A DNA stretch of 64,000 bases, taken from assembly GCF_001729485.1 (NCBI RefSeq), contig NZ_CP017157.1, positions 7,068,001-7,132,000 on the forward strand, given 5' to 3'. Positions 35,953-45,067 of the stretch are shown here, in pieces. The position numbers and the translations under genes were made by a program. The stretch comes from Streptomyces lydicus. Its GTDB lineage: Bacteria; Actinomycetota; Actinomycetes; Streptomycetales; Streptomycetaceae. The notes beneath the pieces were generated by a model that worked only from the letters and a program-made list of their open reading frames with translations, had not been told where the DNA came from and made no database searches. Numbering within the stretch: position 1 is the stretch's first letter; each line of letters begins with the position of its first letter.

Positions 35953-36172
35953 GATCGGGTGCGCTCCTTCGCTGTGGGGCTCGCCGGGACGGCGTTCCGC
36001 GGGGTCCGGTGCGAGGGTGCCGGCGCGGGGCCGGGGCGTGTCCGGGCGGTGGGCGGAGCGGCTTCCGGGTGGTGGCCGGAGGGGTTTCCCGGCCCGCTCC
36101 CGCCGCGTTTTCCCTCCATTGACCGGGCGGTGGCTCGGATGTTAGACAGCTGCAAGCGATATGCGCAATGAG

Positions 36173-36191
36173 TGTTGCAGAGGATGCAACA
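36173..36191. promoter_or_regulatory. TGTTGCA-N5-TGCAACA operator (candidate IclR site)
   Basis: Perfect 7+7 bp inverted repeat with a five-base spacer, 20 bp before the deaminase start in the 258-bp divergent promoter. Size and symmetry fit IclR-family operators, and the cluster encodes an IclR regulator. Confidence 0.7.
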
Positions 36192-36210
36192 GGAACTTTG
36201 AGGAGGCCCC

Positions 36211-37500
36211 ATGGCCGGCGAGCGGCTTGCGCAGGGACTCGCGGAACTCGCGGACGAACGGGTCGATCACCGGTTCAAGGGGCTCCCCCCGGACGCCGAG
36301 GGGCTGACCGTCGGCGCGCTGGCCGCCGAGCGCCGCAACCTCTTCGACGGCGGTTTCACCACCCCCGTCCTGGCCCTCTCCGCCGAGTCGGTCGAGCACA
36401 ACCTGGCCGTGATGGAGACCTACTCCACCCGGCACGGCCTCGCCTTCGCCCCGCACGGCAAGACCTGCATGGCCCCGCAGCTCTTCGCCCGGCAGCTGGC
36501 GCACGGCGCCTGGGGCATCACCGCGGCCGTCCCCCACCAGGTCCGGGTCTACCGCCGCTACGGCATCCAGCGCATCTTCCTCGCCAACGAGCTGGTCGAC
36601 GCGGCCGCGCTGCGCTGGATCGCCGGCGAACTGGCCGACGACCCCGACTTCCGGTTCGTCGCCTACGTCGACTCGCTGCGCGGCATCGAGCTGATGGACC
36701 GGGCGCTGCGGGAGGCCGGCGCGGTCCGCCCGGCGGACGTGGTGGTCGAGCTGGGCGCCGGCGAGGGCGCGCGGACCGGCGTCCGCACCGAGGCCGAGTG
36801 CCGGGAACTCGCCGACGCCATCGCCGGGGTGGACACCCTGCGCCTGGTGGGCGTCGCCGGCTACGAGGGCGAGGTGCCGGACGCCGACCCCGCCCGGGTG
36901 ACCGCCTGGGTGCGCCGGCTGGTCGCGCTGGCCGTGGAGCTGGACAAGGCGGGCCGGTTCGCCGACCTCGACCAGATCATCGTCAGCGCCGGCGGCAGCG
37001 CCTGGTTCGACGCGGTGGCCGACGTCTTCGCCGAGATCCCCGAGCTGTCCGCCCCGGTGCTCAAGCTGCTGCGCTCGGGCGCGTACGTCTCGCACGACAG
37101 CGGGCACTACCGCCGCCTGACCCCCTTCAACCGCGTCCCGGAGGAGGGCGCGCTGCAGCCGGCGTTCCGGCTGTGGGCGCAGGTGGTATCCCGGCCCACG
37201 CCCGGGCAGGCGTTCCTCAACGCGGGCAAGCGCGACGCCGCCCACGACCTGGAGCTGCCGCAGGCGCAGGTCGTACGGTCCGGCCGGGACGGCTCCGAGC
37301 GGCCGGCGGACGGCGTCACCGTCACCGGCCTGTCGGACCAGCACGCCTGGGTCTCGACCGAGCGCGGCGGCGACCTGGAGGTCGGCGACTGGGTGGGCCT
37401 CGGCCTGTCGCACCCCTGCACGTCCTTCGACAAGTGGCAGCTCATCCCGCTCGTGGAACAGGACGGCACGGTCACGGACTTCGTCCGCACCTTCTTCTAG
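36211..37500 (+). CDS. DSD1-like PLP amino acid deaminase (fold-type III)
   Basis: 429-residue alanine-racemase-fold PLP enzyme of the D-serine dehydratase/D-threonine aldolase group. The PLP Lys is Lys84 in PHGKTCM. The C-terminal metal-binding pair appears in DQHAW and SHPCTSFDKW (His and Cys), which in eukaryotic D-serine dehydratase bind zinc needed for beta-elimination. The likely reaction is removal of ammonia from a beta-hydroxylated D-amino acid. Context suggests D-glucosaminate or a similar sugar amino acid rather than D-serine. Strong GAGGAGG upstream; followed by the deacylase gene. Confidence 0.85.
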   Translation: MAGERLAQGLAELADERVDHRFKGLPPDAEGLTVGALAAERRNLFDGGFTTPVLALSAESVEHNLAVMETYSTRHGLAFAPHGKTCMAPQLFARQLAHGAWGITAAVPHQVRVYRRYGIQRIFLANELVDAAALRWIAGELADDPDFRFVAYVDSLRGIELMDRALREAGAVRPADVVVELGAGEGARTGVRTEAECRELADAIAGVDTLRLVGVAGYEGEVPDADPARVTAWVRRLVALAVELDKAGRFADLDQIIVSAGGSAWFDAVADVFAEIPELSAPVLKLLRSGAYVSHDSGHYRRLTPFNRVPEEGALQPAFRLWAQVVSRPTPGQAFLNAGKRDAAHDLELPQAQVVRSGRDGSERPADGVTVTGLSDQHAWVSTERGGDLEVGDWVGLGLSHPCTSFDKWQLIPLVEQDGTVTDFVRTFF

Positions 37501-37603
37501 TCCGCGCACTCCGCCGCGGGTCCTCCCCCGCCCCCCGGGGGAGGACCCGCGGCCCCTGCCCCGCCGCCCCGGCCCCGGCTCCGGCCCCGAGAAAGGCACC
37601 ACC

Positions 37604-39238
37604 ATGGACACCGTCTTCCGCGACGTCCACGTCATCGACGGGTCCGGCGGTCCGTCCTACCGTGCCGATGTCGCCCTGGCCGGCGGCCGGATCGCCGCGA
37701 TCCGGCGGGAGGGCGACGCCGGGCCGCGGCAGGACGCCGCGCGGGTGGTGGCCGCCGACGGGCTCGCCCTCGCCCCCGGCTTCATCGACATGCACGCGCA
37801 CAGCGACCTCGCGCTGCTCCGCGACCCGGCGCACGAGGCCAAGGCCGCGCAGGGCGTCACCCTCGAAGTCATCGGCCAGGACGGCCTGTCGTACGCACCG
37901 GTCGACGACCGCACCCTGGCCGAGGTCCGCGCCCAGATCACCGGCTGGAACGGCGGCGGCCCCGGGGACACCTCCGTCGACTTCGACTGGCGCACCGTCG
38001 GTGAGTACCTCGACCGCCTCGACCACGGCTTCGACGGCCGGGGCATCGCCGTCAACGCCGCCTACCTCATCCCCCAGGGGACCGTCCGGATGCTCGCCCT
38101 CGGCTGGGAGGACCGCGACGCCACCCCCGACGAGCTGACCCGGATGCGGCAGCTGGTCGCCGAGGGCCTGGAGCAGGGCGCCGTCGGCCTCTCCTCCGGC
38201 CTGACCTACACCCCCGGCATGTACGCGTCCGACGCCGAACTCACCGAACTGTGCCGGGTGGTGGCCCGCTACAACGGCTACTACTGCCCGCACCACCGCT
38301 CCTACGGGGCGGGCGCCCTCCAGGCGTACGAGGAGATGCTCGCCCTCACCCGCGAGGCCGGCTGCGCGCTCCACCTCGCCCACGCCACCATGAACTTCGG
38401 CGTCAACGAGGGCCGCGCGCCCGACCTGCTGGCCCTCCTGGACGAGGCCCTCGACGCCGGCGCGGACCTCACCCTCGACACCTATCCCTACACCCCGGGC
38501 TGCACGACGCTGGTCGCGATGCTGCCGAGCTGGGCGAGCGAGGGCGGCCCCGAGGCGATCCTGGCCCGCCTGAAGGACGACGCGACGGCCGCGCGCATCC
38601 GTCACGCCATGGAGGTCGACGGCGCGGACGGCTGCCACGGCGTGCCCATCGACTGGGACGCCATCGAGATCTCCGGCGTCGCGGACCCGGCGCTGGCCGG
38701 CCACGTCGGGCGGACCGTGGCCCGTACCGCCGCCGCCCGCGGCGAGGAGCCCTGGGTGACCGCCCGCCGGCTGCTCCTCGACGACCGCCTCGGCTCGACG
38801 ATCCTCCAGCACGTCGGCCACGAGGACAACGTCCGCGCGATCATGCGCCACCGCGTCCACACCGGCGGCAGCGACGGCATCCTCCAGGGCGACAAGCCGC
38901 ACCCCCGCGCCTACGGCACCTTCCCGCACTACCTCGGCCACTACGTGCGCGAACTGGGCGTGCTCTCCCTGGAGGAGTGCGTCGCCCACCTGACGGCCCG
39001 GCCGGCCGCCCGTCTGCGCCTGCCCGACCGGGGCCTGGTCCGTGAGGGCTACCGCGCCGACCTGGTCCTCTTCGACCCCGGCACGGTCGCGGCCGGCGCC
39101 ACGTACGACGCCCCGCGCACCGTGCCGACGGGCCTGCCGCACGTCCTGATCGACGGCCGCTTCGTCATCGAGGACGGCCGGCGGACGGATGTCCTGGCGG
39201 GGCGGTCGGTGCGGCGGACACCGGCGCGGCGGGGCTGA
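37604..39238 (+). CDS. N-acyl-D-amino acid deacylase (amidohydrolase family)
   Basis: 544-residue metal-dependent amidohydrolase of the D-aminoacylase group. Beta-strand 1 metal motif HAHSD at residues 64-68 is intact, as are later His residues (CPHHRS, LHLAHAT) and the C-terminal Asp in THTGGSDG-like HTGGSDGIL. The position normally held by the metal-bridging Cys (GNCG in Alcaligenes D-aminoacylase) reads GQDG, with Asp93. It should remove an N-acyl group from a D-configured amino acid, feeding the upstream deaminase. Its gene follows 103 bp after that gene. Confidence 0.88.
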   Translation: MDTVFRDVHVIDGSGGPSYRADVALAGGRIAAIRREGDAGPRQDAARVVAADGLALAPGFIDMHAHSDLALLRDPAHEAKAAQGVTLEVIGQDGLSYAPVDDRTLAEVRAQITGWNGGGPGDTSVDFDWRTVGEYLDRLDHGFDGRGIAVNAAYLIPQGTVRMLALGWEDRDATPDELTRMRQLVAEGLEQGAVGLSSGLTYTPGMYASDAELTELCRVVARYNGYYCPHHRSYGAGALQAYEEMLALTREAGCALHLAHATMNFGVNEGRAPDLLALLDEALDAGADLTLDTYPYTPGCTTLVAMLPSWASEGGPEAILARLKDDATAARIRHAMEVDGADGCHGVPIDWDAIEISGVADPALAGHVGRTVARTAAARGEEPWVTARRLLLDDRLGSTILQHVGHEDNVRAIMRHRVHTGGSDGILQGDKPHPRAYGTFPHYLGHYVRELGVLSLEECVAHLTARPAARLRLPDRGLVREGYRADLVLFDPGTVAAGATYDAPRTVPTGLPHVLIDGRFVIEDGRRTDVLAGRSVRRTPARRG

Positions 39239-39257
39239 GCGGCCTCACCCCCTGCCG

Positions 39258-41789
39258 CTACCGCAGCTCCTGCGCGATCTGTTCGGCCCACCGCCGCACC
39301 ACGACGGCGTCGGTGGTCACCCCGAGCGCCCCGACCGCCCGCGCGCGTGCCTCCCGGTCGGGATTGATCCGGCCGGCGAAGAAGCCCAGCGGCCCGACGT
39401 AACGGCCCTCGTCGCGCAGCTTCTTGGCGAAGACAAACCCGGCCTCGCCGTCGCCGTCGCGGGTGATGTCGGAGAGCACCAGATCCACCCGGTGCGCGGC
39501 CAGCCAGTCGAGGGCGTCCCGCTCGGTGTCGGCCAGTTGGACGGTGGCCCCTTCCCGGCGCAGATCCATGGCCAGCTCCCGCACGCTGGCCACGACATCG
39601 TCCACCCACAGGACGGACAGCCCGTGCAGGCCCGTCGTGACGACGGGCCGTTGCCGGGCGGGGGCCCGGGGACGGACCACGCCCGTGGCCTCGTCCGCCG
39701 CCGTGTCGACCGGGAGGGCGGTGTGCTCACGGAGCACGGCCAGTGCCAGATCCCGCAGCTCCTGCGCGTTGTTGGTGAGCGAGGCGCCCAGCGCGGCGGC
39801 CCGCTCCTCACGGTCGGCGGAGCGGCGGATGGTGAAGAAGACCACCGGACCGTCGTAGTTCCCGTCCGCCTTGAGCCGCTCCACCATCTCGAAGCCCGCG
39901 GAGTGGTCCGAGCCCCGGCTGACGTCGGAGATCAGCAGGTCGGGGGTGCGGTTGCGGAGGGCCTGCACGGCGGCGGCGCTCTTGGGCACGTGGTTCACCT
40001 GCGCCCCGAGCGCCTCCAGCACCTCGCGCACCACACCCTTCCGGTCGGGCTGGTCGTCGACCCAGAGGACGTCGAAGGCCGGCACCGGGTACGGGCCCGG
40101 CACCGGCGGACCGGCCTGCGCCGGATAGCCCGCCTGCTGCTGCCCCGGGAGGTACGCCGCCTGCGGCGGGTACCCGCCGCCGTACGGCGCCGGCGGGTCG
40201 GGGTACGGCGCCGCCTGCTGAGCGGCATACGGCGAAGGCTGCGCGCCGGCCGGCTGCGGCAGGGCGACCGCGCCGGGCCGGCCGCCCGGGAACCCGTACC
40301 CCCCGTCCCCCGGCCACGCCAGCGGCGGCCCGAACCCGGTGGTGTAGCCGTCCACGCGGGCGCCCTGCACCCCCTGCCAGACCGGGGCCCACTCCCGGGA
40401 CATCCGGGTCGGCTCCCCGCCCGAGCCGAGCGGTCCCTCGCGCAGCCGCAGCAGCAGCCGGTCCGCGTCCTGGCGGGCGGTCAGCTCGTCGACGAGGGAC
40501 GTGAAGGCCGGGTTGACCACCAGACCGGGGAACTCGTTGGGCAGTTGACGCTCCAGCACGGCCAGCACCGCTTCCCCGGACGCACCCAGCGGGTCCGGCA
40601 GCAGCAGGTCGTAGCGCGCGAGGAAGTCCCGCGCCGTGCGCAGTTCGCCCTCCGACGGTCCGGCGCCGGCCGCCAGCAGCGTCCGCCGCACCTCGCGGTA
40701 GGCACGGAACTCGGCCACCACATCGCCGTCGACGGTGCCGGACGGGCCGGTCATCATGCGGTAGAAGTCGGGATAGAAGTACTGCAGCAGCAGCGTCCTG
40801 ATCACGGCACCGGGGCCGAAGTCGCGCCAGACGGGGTTGAGCGTGGCCTCCAGGACGAAGCCGTTGACCAGGCGTTTGATGCGGCGCGGATTCCGGTCCG
40901 AGCGCTGCGCCAGCAGCTCCACCAGGGCGTCGTCGAGCAGCGGTGCCACCCCGGCGGTCCGGGCGCACCAGCGGATGTAGTCCTTGACGCCGTGGTTGTC
41001 GGCCGCCGGGACCCGGTAACTGGTCTGGAAGATCTTCTCCATGAACGCCGAGCCGGCCGGCGACAGGTCGTGCAGCAGCCCGTTCGGGCCGAGCGCCGAG
41101 CGGTCGCAGCCGACCACGAACGCCAGCCCCGCCACGTCCAGATAGACCTTCACCGCCTCGCAGACGGCGAGCACCGTCTCCTCCGAGCACCGGTCGAGGT
41201 CGTCGATGAAGACCACCAGGAGCCGTCGGGGCCGGAACTCGGCGGTCTCGGACCACTCCTTGACCAGGTCGCCGATCGCCCCGCGCATCTCGTTGCGGGC
41301 CTGGGAGTTGACGGACAGGCTCTTCCACAGCTCGTCGACCAGGCCGGCCACGCCCAGCGGCCCGGCGGCGACCGTGCTCAGCGCCCGTACGGCCCGCAGC
41401 AGCGCCCGTCGTTCGGTGACCCGGGCGAGGCCGCGGCGCAGCACCCGCCGGTCGAAGCGCATCAGAACGGACTTGATCAGCCCCTCCAGCGCGTCGGCGC
41501 CGGTCGAGGTCCAGGCGTTGTACCAGACGGTGTGCACCTCGGGCGCCTGCGCCAGCTCCGCGTCGACCAGCCGCATCAGGCTGCTCTTGCCCATGCCCCA
41601 GCCGGCGTCGACGGCGAGGGTGAAGGGGGTGGAGTCGCGGGAGGCGACCAGCAGGCCGGCGAGCTGACGGGCGGCGGCGCCGGCGCCCAGCAGATCGGCA
41701 CCCCGCTCGGCGACCGGTTCGTCGTTGAGCAACGCGAACGGGCCGCGCTGCGGGGTCGCGGGCGAGGGTAAGGCGGACGGGGCGGCCAT
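39258..41789 (-). CDS. KAP P-loop NTPase fused to two receiver-like domains
   Basis: 843-residue multidomain protein. Residues 20-440 are a KAP-family STAND-type P-loop NTPase (Walker A AGWGMGKS at 62-69, Walker B FIDDLDRC around 194-201, sensor-like GCDRSAL). Unlike classical KAP proteins there are no obvious membrane helices inserted. Residues 465-570 are a Pro/Gly/Tyr/Gln-rich linker. Two CheY-like receivers follow: REC1 571-690 (acidic pair Asp578/579, Asp622) and REC2 724-843 (Asp730/731, Asp774). Both start with VLWVDD and lack the conserved phospho-switch Lys, so they may not act as ordinary phospho-receivers. Function unknown; a signalling or defence NTPase is plausible. Confidence 0.82.
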   Translation of the reverse strand: MAAPSALPSPATPQRGPFALLNDEPVAERGADLLGAGAAARQLAGLLVASRDSTPFTLAVDAGWGMGKSSLMRLVDAELAQAPEVHTVWYNAWTSTGADALEGLIKSVLMRFDRRVLRRGLARVTERRALLRAVRALSTVAAGPLGVAGLVDELWKSLSVNSQARNEMRGAIGDLVKEWSETAEFRPRRLLVVFIDDLDRCSEETVLAVCEAVKVYLDVAGLAFVVGCDRSALGPNGLLHDLSPAGSAFMEKIFQTSYRVPAADNHGVKDYIRWCARTAGVAPLLDDALVELLAQRSDRNPRRIKRLVNGFVLEATLNPVWRDFGPGAVIRTLLLQYFYPDFYRMMTGPSGTVDGDVVAEFRAYREVRRTLLAAGAGPSEGELRTARDFLARYDLLLPDPLGASGEAVLAVLERQLPNEFPGLVVNPAFTSLVDELTARQDADRLLLRLREGPLGSGGEPTRMSREWAPVWQGVQGARVDGYTTGFGPPLAWPGDGGYGFPGGRPGAVALPQPAGAQPSPYAAQQAAPYPDPPAPYGGGYPPQAAYLPGQQQAGYPAQAGPPVPGPYPVPAFDVLWVDDQPDRKGVVREVLEALGAQVNHVPKSAAAVQALRNRTPDLLISDVSRGSDHSAGFEMVERLKADGNYDGPVVFFTIRRSADREERAAALGASLTNNAQELRDLALAVLREHTALPVDTAADEATGVVRPRAPARQRPVVTTGLHGLSVLWVDDVVASVRELAMDLRREGATVQLADTERDALDWLAAHRVDLVLSDITRDGDGEAGFVFAKKLRDEGRYVGPLGFFAGRINPDREARARAVGALGVTTDAVVVRRWAEQIAQELR

Positions 41790-41976
41790 GCGCCCGGAGC
41801 GTACCGGGGAGCGCCGCGGGGCGCACCGCCGGGCGCTCCGCCGGGCCCGCACCGCGGAATCAGCAGCCCGCCCCCGCCCGCGCCGTCACCACCCGTGAGG
41901 AACCCCACACCGTGTGCTGATCGACGTGGGGAAAAACACCGGGCGGGCACCGAAACACGGTCGTAAGGTTGCGGAC

Positions 41977-43188
41977 ATGCAGGTGATCCAGTCAACGAAG
42001 CTCGCCAACGTCTGCTACGAAATCCGTGGCCCGGTGCTCGAGGAGGCCATGCGGCTGGAGGCGGCCGGTCATCGCATCCTGAAGCTGAACACCGGCAACC
42101 CGGCGGCGTTCGGCTTCGAGTGCCCGCCCGAGATCCTGGAGGACATCCTCCGCTCCGTCGGGACGGCACACGGCTACGGCGACGCCAAGGGCCTGCTCTC
42201 CGCCCGCCGCGCGGTGATGCAGCACTACCAGACCAAGGGCATCGAGCTCTCCGTCGACGACATCTACCTCGGCAACGGCGTCTCCGAGCTGATCCAGATG
42301 TCGATGCAGGCGCTGCTGGACGACGGCGACGAGGTGCTGGTCCCGGCCCCGGACTATCCGCTGTGGACCGCGTCGGTCTCGCTCTCCGGCGGCACGGCCG
42401 TGCACTACCGCTGCGACGAGCAGGCGGACTGGATGCCGGACCTCGCCGACATCGAGCGCAAGATCACCGACCGCACCAAGGCCCTCGTCGTCATCAACCC
42501 CAACAACCCCACGGGCGCGGTGTACGACGACGAGCTGCTGCGCGGCCTCGCGGAGATCGCCCGCCGGCACAACCTGATCGTCTGCGCCGACGAGATCTAC
42601 GACAAGATCCTCTACGACGGGGTCACGCACACCCCGTTCGCGTCGCTCGCCCCCGACCTGCTGACCCTGACCTTCAACGGGCTGTCCAAGTCCTACCGGG
42701 TGGCCGGGTACCGCAGCGGCTGGATGGCGGTCTGCGGCCCGAAGGCGCACGCCGCCTCGTACATCGAGGGCCTCACGATCCTGGCCAACATGCGGCTGTG
42801 CGCCAACATGCCGGCGCAGCACGCGGTGGCCACCGCGCTCGGCGGCCGGCAGTCGATCAACGATCTGGTGCTGCCCGGCGGCCGACTGCTGGAGCAGCGC
42901 GACGCCGCGTACGAGCTGCTGACCCAGATCCCGGGCGTCACCTGCGTCAAACCGAAGGGTGCGCTGTACGCCTTCCCGCGGCTGGACCCCGCGGTCTACA
43001 AGGTCAAGGACGACCGGCAGATGGTGCTCGACCTGCTGCGCGCCGAGAAGATCATGATCGTGCACGGCACCGGCTTCAACTGGCCGGAGCCGGACCACTT
43101 CCGCCTGGTCACGCTGCCCAGCAAGGACGATCTGACGGACGCGGTCACCCGGATCGGGACCTTCCTCGACGGTTACGGACAGTACTGA
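41977..43188 (+). CDS. Pyridoxal-phosphate aminotransferase (AlaT/AlaA-like)
   Basis: 403-residue fold-type I aminotransferase, class I/II. The PLP Lys is in LSKSYRVAGYRSGW; the NPNNPTGAVY loop, the DEIYDKILYDG segment and the C-terminal Arg (HFRLVTLP) are intact. It is closest by motif to glutamate-pyruvate transaminases AlaA/AlaT, which make alanine from pyruvate. Start at the ATG at 41977. A TAAGGT hexamer seven bases upstream could be a -10 box for a leaderless transcript or part of a weak ribosome site. Confidence 0.9.
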   Translation: MQVIQSTKLANVCYEIRGPVLEEAMRLEAAGHRILKLNTGNPAAFGFECPPEILEDILRSVGTAHGYGDAKGLLSARRAVMQHYQTKGIELSVDDIYLGNGVSELIQMSMQALLDDGDEVLVPAPDYPLWTASVSLSGGTAVHYRCDEQADWMPDLADIERKITDRTKALVVINPNNPTGAVYDDELLRGLAEIARRHNLIVCADEIYDKILYDGVTHTPFASLAPDLLTLTFNGLSKSYRVAGYRSGWMAVCGPKAHAASYIEGLTILANMRLCANMPAQHAVATALGGRQSINDLVLPGGRLLEQRDAAYELLTQIPGVTCVKPKGALYAFPRLDPAVYKVKDDRQMVLDLLRAEKIMIVHGTGFNWPEPDHFRLVTLPSKDDLTDAVTRIGTFLDGYGQY

Positions 43189-43273
43189 CCCGTCACGACT
43201 TCTGTACGAGCCATAACTTTAGACAGTGTCCAAGCTAGGATGGCCTCCTGGACGTTTTTCAGGAGGCCACCCC

Positions 43274-43717
43274 ATGTACGAGCCGATCCGCACGAAGTCG
43301 GTCCACACCATGGCCGCCGCCCCGGAGATCCCGCACCGCTCCCGCGAGGAGGAGCTGGACATCCGGCTCGCCGGGCAGCTGACCGCGCTGCTCACCGTCA
43401 CCGACGAGCTGCGCGCGCTCGCGACGCGCACCGGCACGCCGGAGGCCCTGGAGCTGGACGGCGCCGGGCTGGCCGACGCCGCCGAGCGCATCGCCGCACT
43501 GGTCGCCCGGCTCAGCGGTGGCCACTACCCACTGCGCGCCGAGCCCTCCGACGGCGGGGCCGCGTCCCGCACGGCGGCCCTCCAGCAGCGCGCCCACACC
43601 CTGGCCGGGAACGCCCTGGCGGTGGCCACGTCCCGGAACGACACCGAGGCGATGGCCCTGGCGGCGGAGCGGATGGAGGCCCACGCGGGCCCGGTGCGGG
43701 ACCTGGCGTCGGCGTAG
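43274..43717 (+). CDS. Conserved hypothetical protein
   Basis: 147-residue protein I do not recognise. It has no signal peptide, membrane helix or cysteine. Residues 25-140 are rich in Ala, Leu and charged residues, compatible with a helical bundle. The start is clear: ATG at 43274 with AGGAGGCC upstream. TAGGAT at 43239-43244 may be its -10 box. It stands alone between the aminotransferase and a convergent dehydratase. Confidence 0.7.
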   Translation: MYEPIRTKSVHTMAAAPEIPHRSREEELDIRLAGQLTALLTVTDELRALATRTGTPEALELDGAGLADAAERIAALVARLSGGHYPLRAEPSDGGAASRTAALQQRAHTLAGNALAVATSRNDTEAMALAAERMEAHAGPVRDLASA

Positions 43718-43787
43718 CGCCGGCCGGCGCCGCCCTCGTCACTCCAACGGCCCCTTCGGGGCGCGTCATCCCGCTACGGCGGCCGCC

Positions 43788-44900
43788 TCACGGTCCGTCA
43801 CCGAGATCTCGCACCGGTCCACCGTCCAGGCCGAGGCCCGGCCGGTCCGGTACGAGCATCCGGCCCCCGCTCAGCTCCAGCCGCTCGTTGAACAGCGGCT
43901 CCAGCCACTCGAAGTGCTCGACCCAGGCAGTCCCGGGGTAGGCCGCGGCCAGATGGAGATGGACCTCCATCGCGAAGTGCGGCGCGAGGCTCAGCGCCTT
44001 GTGGTCGGCGAGCGCCATCACCCGCAGGAAGGGCGTGATGCCGCCGACCCGGGGCGCGTCCGGTTGGACGAAGTCGGCGGCGCCCGCGTCGATCAGCCGG
44101 GTGTGCTCCTCGGCACTGGTGAGCATCTCGCCGGTGGCCACGGGGGTGTCCAGCGAGGCCGCGAGCGCGGCGTGGCCCTCGGCGTCATGGGCGTCCAACG
44201 GCTCCTCGATCCAGGTGAGCCGGAACTGCTCCAGGGTCCGTCCGAAGCGCCGGGCGGTGGCCCGGTCCCACTGCTGGTTGGCGTCCACCATCAGCGCGGT
44301 GTCCTCGCCGAGGTGCTCGCGGACCGCCTGGACGCGCCGCAGGTCGGCTGCCGTGTCGGGCTGCCCCACCTTGATCTTGATTCCGCCGATGCCGCGCGCC
44401 AGAGCGGCGTCGGCGTTGTCCAGCACCTGCCCGATCGGCGCGGAGAGGAAGCCGCCGGAGGTGTTGTAGCAGGGCACGGCCGAGCGGTGGGCGCCGAGGA
44501 GCTTGGCCAGCGGCAGGCCGGCGCGCCGCGCCTTGAGGTCCCACAGCGCGATGTCGAAGGCGGCGATCGCCTGCACGGCCAGTCCGCTGCGGCCCATCGA
44601 GGCGCCGGCCCAGAGCAGTTTCCGCCAGAGCCGGCCGATGTCGCTGGGGTCCTCACCGAGCAGTTCGGGGGCCGTCTCGCGGGCGTGGGCGTAGAGGCCG
44701 GGGCCGCCCGCCCGCTTGGCGTACCCGAAGCCCAGCCCCTCGTACCCGGCCTCGGTGACGATCCGCGCGAAGACCAACGCGACCTCGGTGAGCGGCTTCT
44801 GGCGCCCGGTCAGCACCTTGGCGTCACTGATCGGCGCGGTCAGCGGGAGGCGGACGAAGGAGAGCTGGACGGCGGCGATGCGGTCAGTGGTGAGGGCCAT
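43788..44900 (-). CDS. Enolase-superfamily sugar acid dehydratase (L-talarate/galactarate type)
   Basis: 370-residue mandelate racemase-subgroup enzyme. The catalytic set is Lys175/Lys177 (KIKVGQP), metal ligands Asp206, Glu232 and Glu258 (DANQQWD, EEPLDAHD, TGEML) and His308 (LAPHFAMEVH). The motifs and C-terminus (WVEHFEWLEPLFNERL...PDRPGLG) closely resemble Salmonella L-talarate/galactarate dehydratase as I recall it. It would dehydrate an aldaric acid to a keto-deoxy aldarate. No other genes of such a pathway adjoin it. Confidence 0.85.
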   Translation of the reverse strand: MALTTDRIAAVQLSFVRLPLTAPISDAKVLTGRQKPLTEVALVFARIVTEAGYEGLGFGYAKRAGGPGLYAHARETAPELLGEDPSDIGRLWRKLLWAGASMGRSGLAVQAIAAFDIALWDLKARRAGLPLAKLLGAHRSAVPCYNTSGGFLSAPIGQVLDNADAALARGIGGIKIKVGQPDTAADLRRVQAVREHLGEDTALMVDANQQWDRATARRFGRTLEQFRLTWIEEPLDAHDAEGHAALAASLDTPVATGEMLTSAEEHTRLIDAGAADFVQPDAPRVGGITPFLRVMALADHKALSLAPHFAMEVHLHLAAAYPGTAWVEHFEWLEPLFNERLELSGGRMLVPDRPGLGLDGGPVRDLGDGP

Positions 44901-45006
44901 GGGGCTCAGGGTGGTCCGGCGGCCACCTCGGGGTCAAGAGTCCGAACGATGTTCATGTACGCGAACTCTGGCGCGGGTGGGCCGGTGCCGCGCGCCCCGC
45001 ACAACG

Positions 45007-45044
45007 GGCCGGGGCCCCGCACCTGTTGGTGCGGGGCCCCGGCC
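45007..45044. terminator. Strong terminator after PEPCK
   Basis: Seventeen-base-pair perfect stem GGCCGGGGCCCCGCACC / GGTGCGGGGCCCCGGCC with a four-base TGTT loop, just beyond the PEPCK stop codon on the minus strand. Confidence 0.88.
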
Positions 45045-45067
45045 GTCGGGTGCGGCTGCTGCGGCGG

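Noticed and set aside
44901..45006. Regulatory element before the talarate dehydratase gene
   Set aside because: I saw no dyad or promoter pair strong enough to report.
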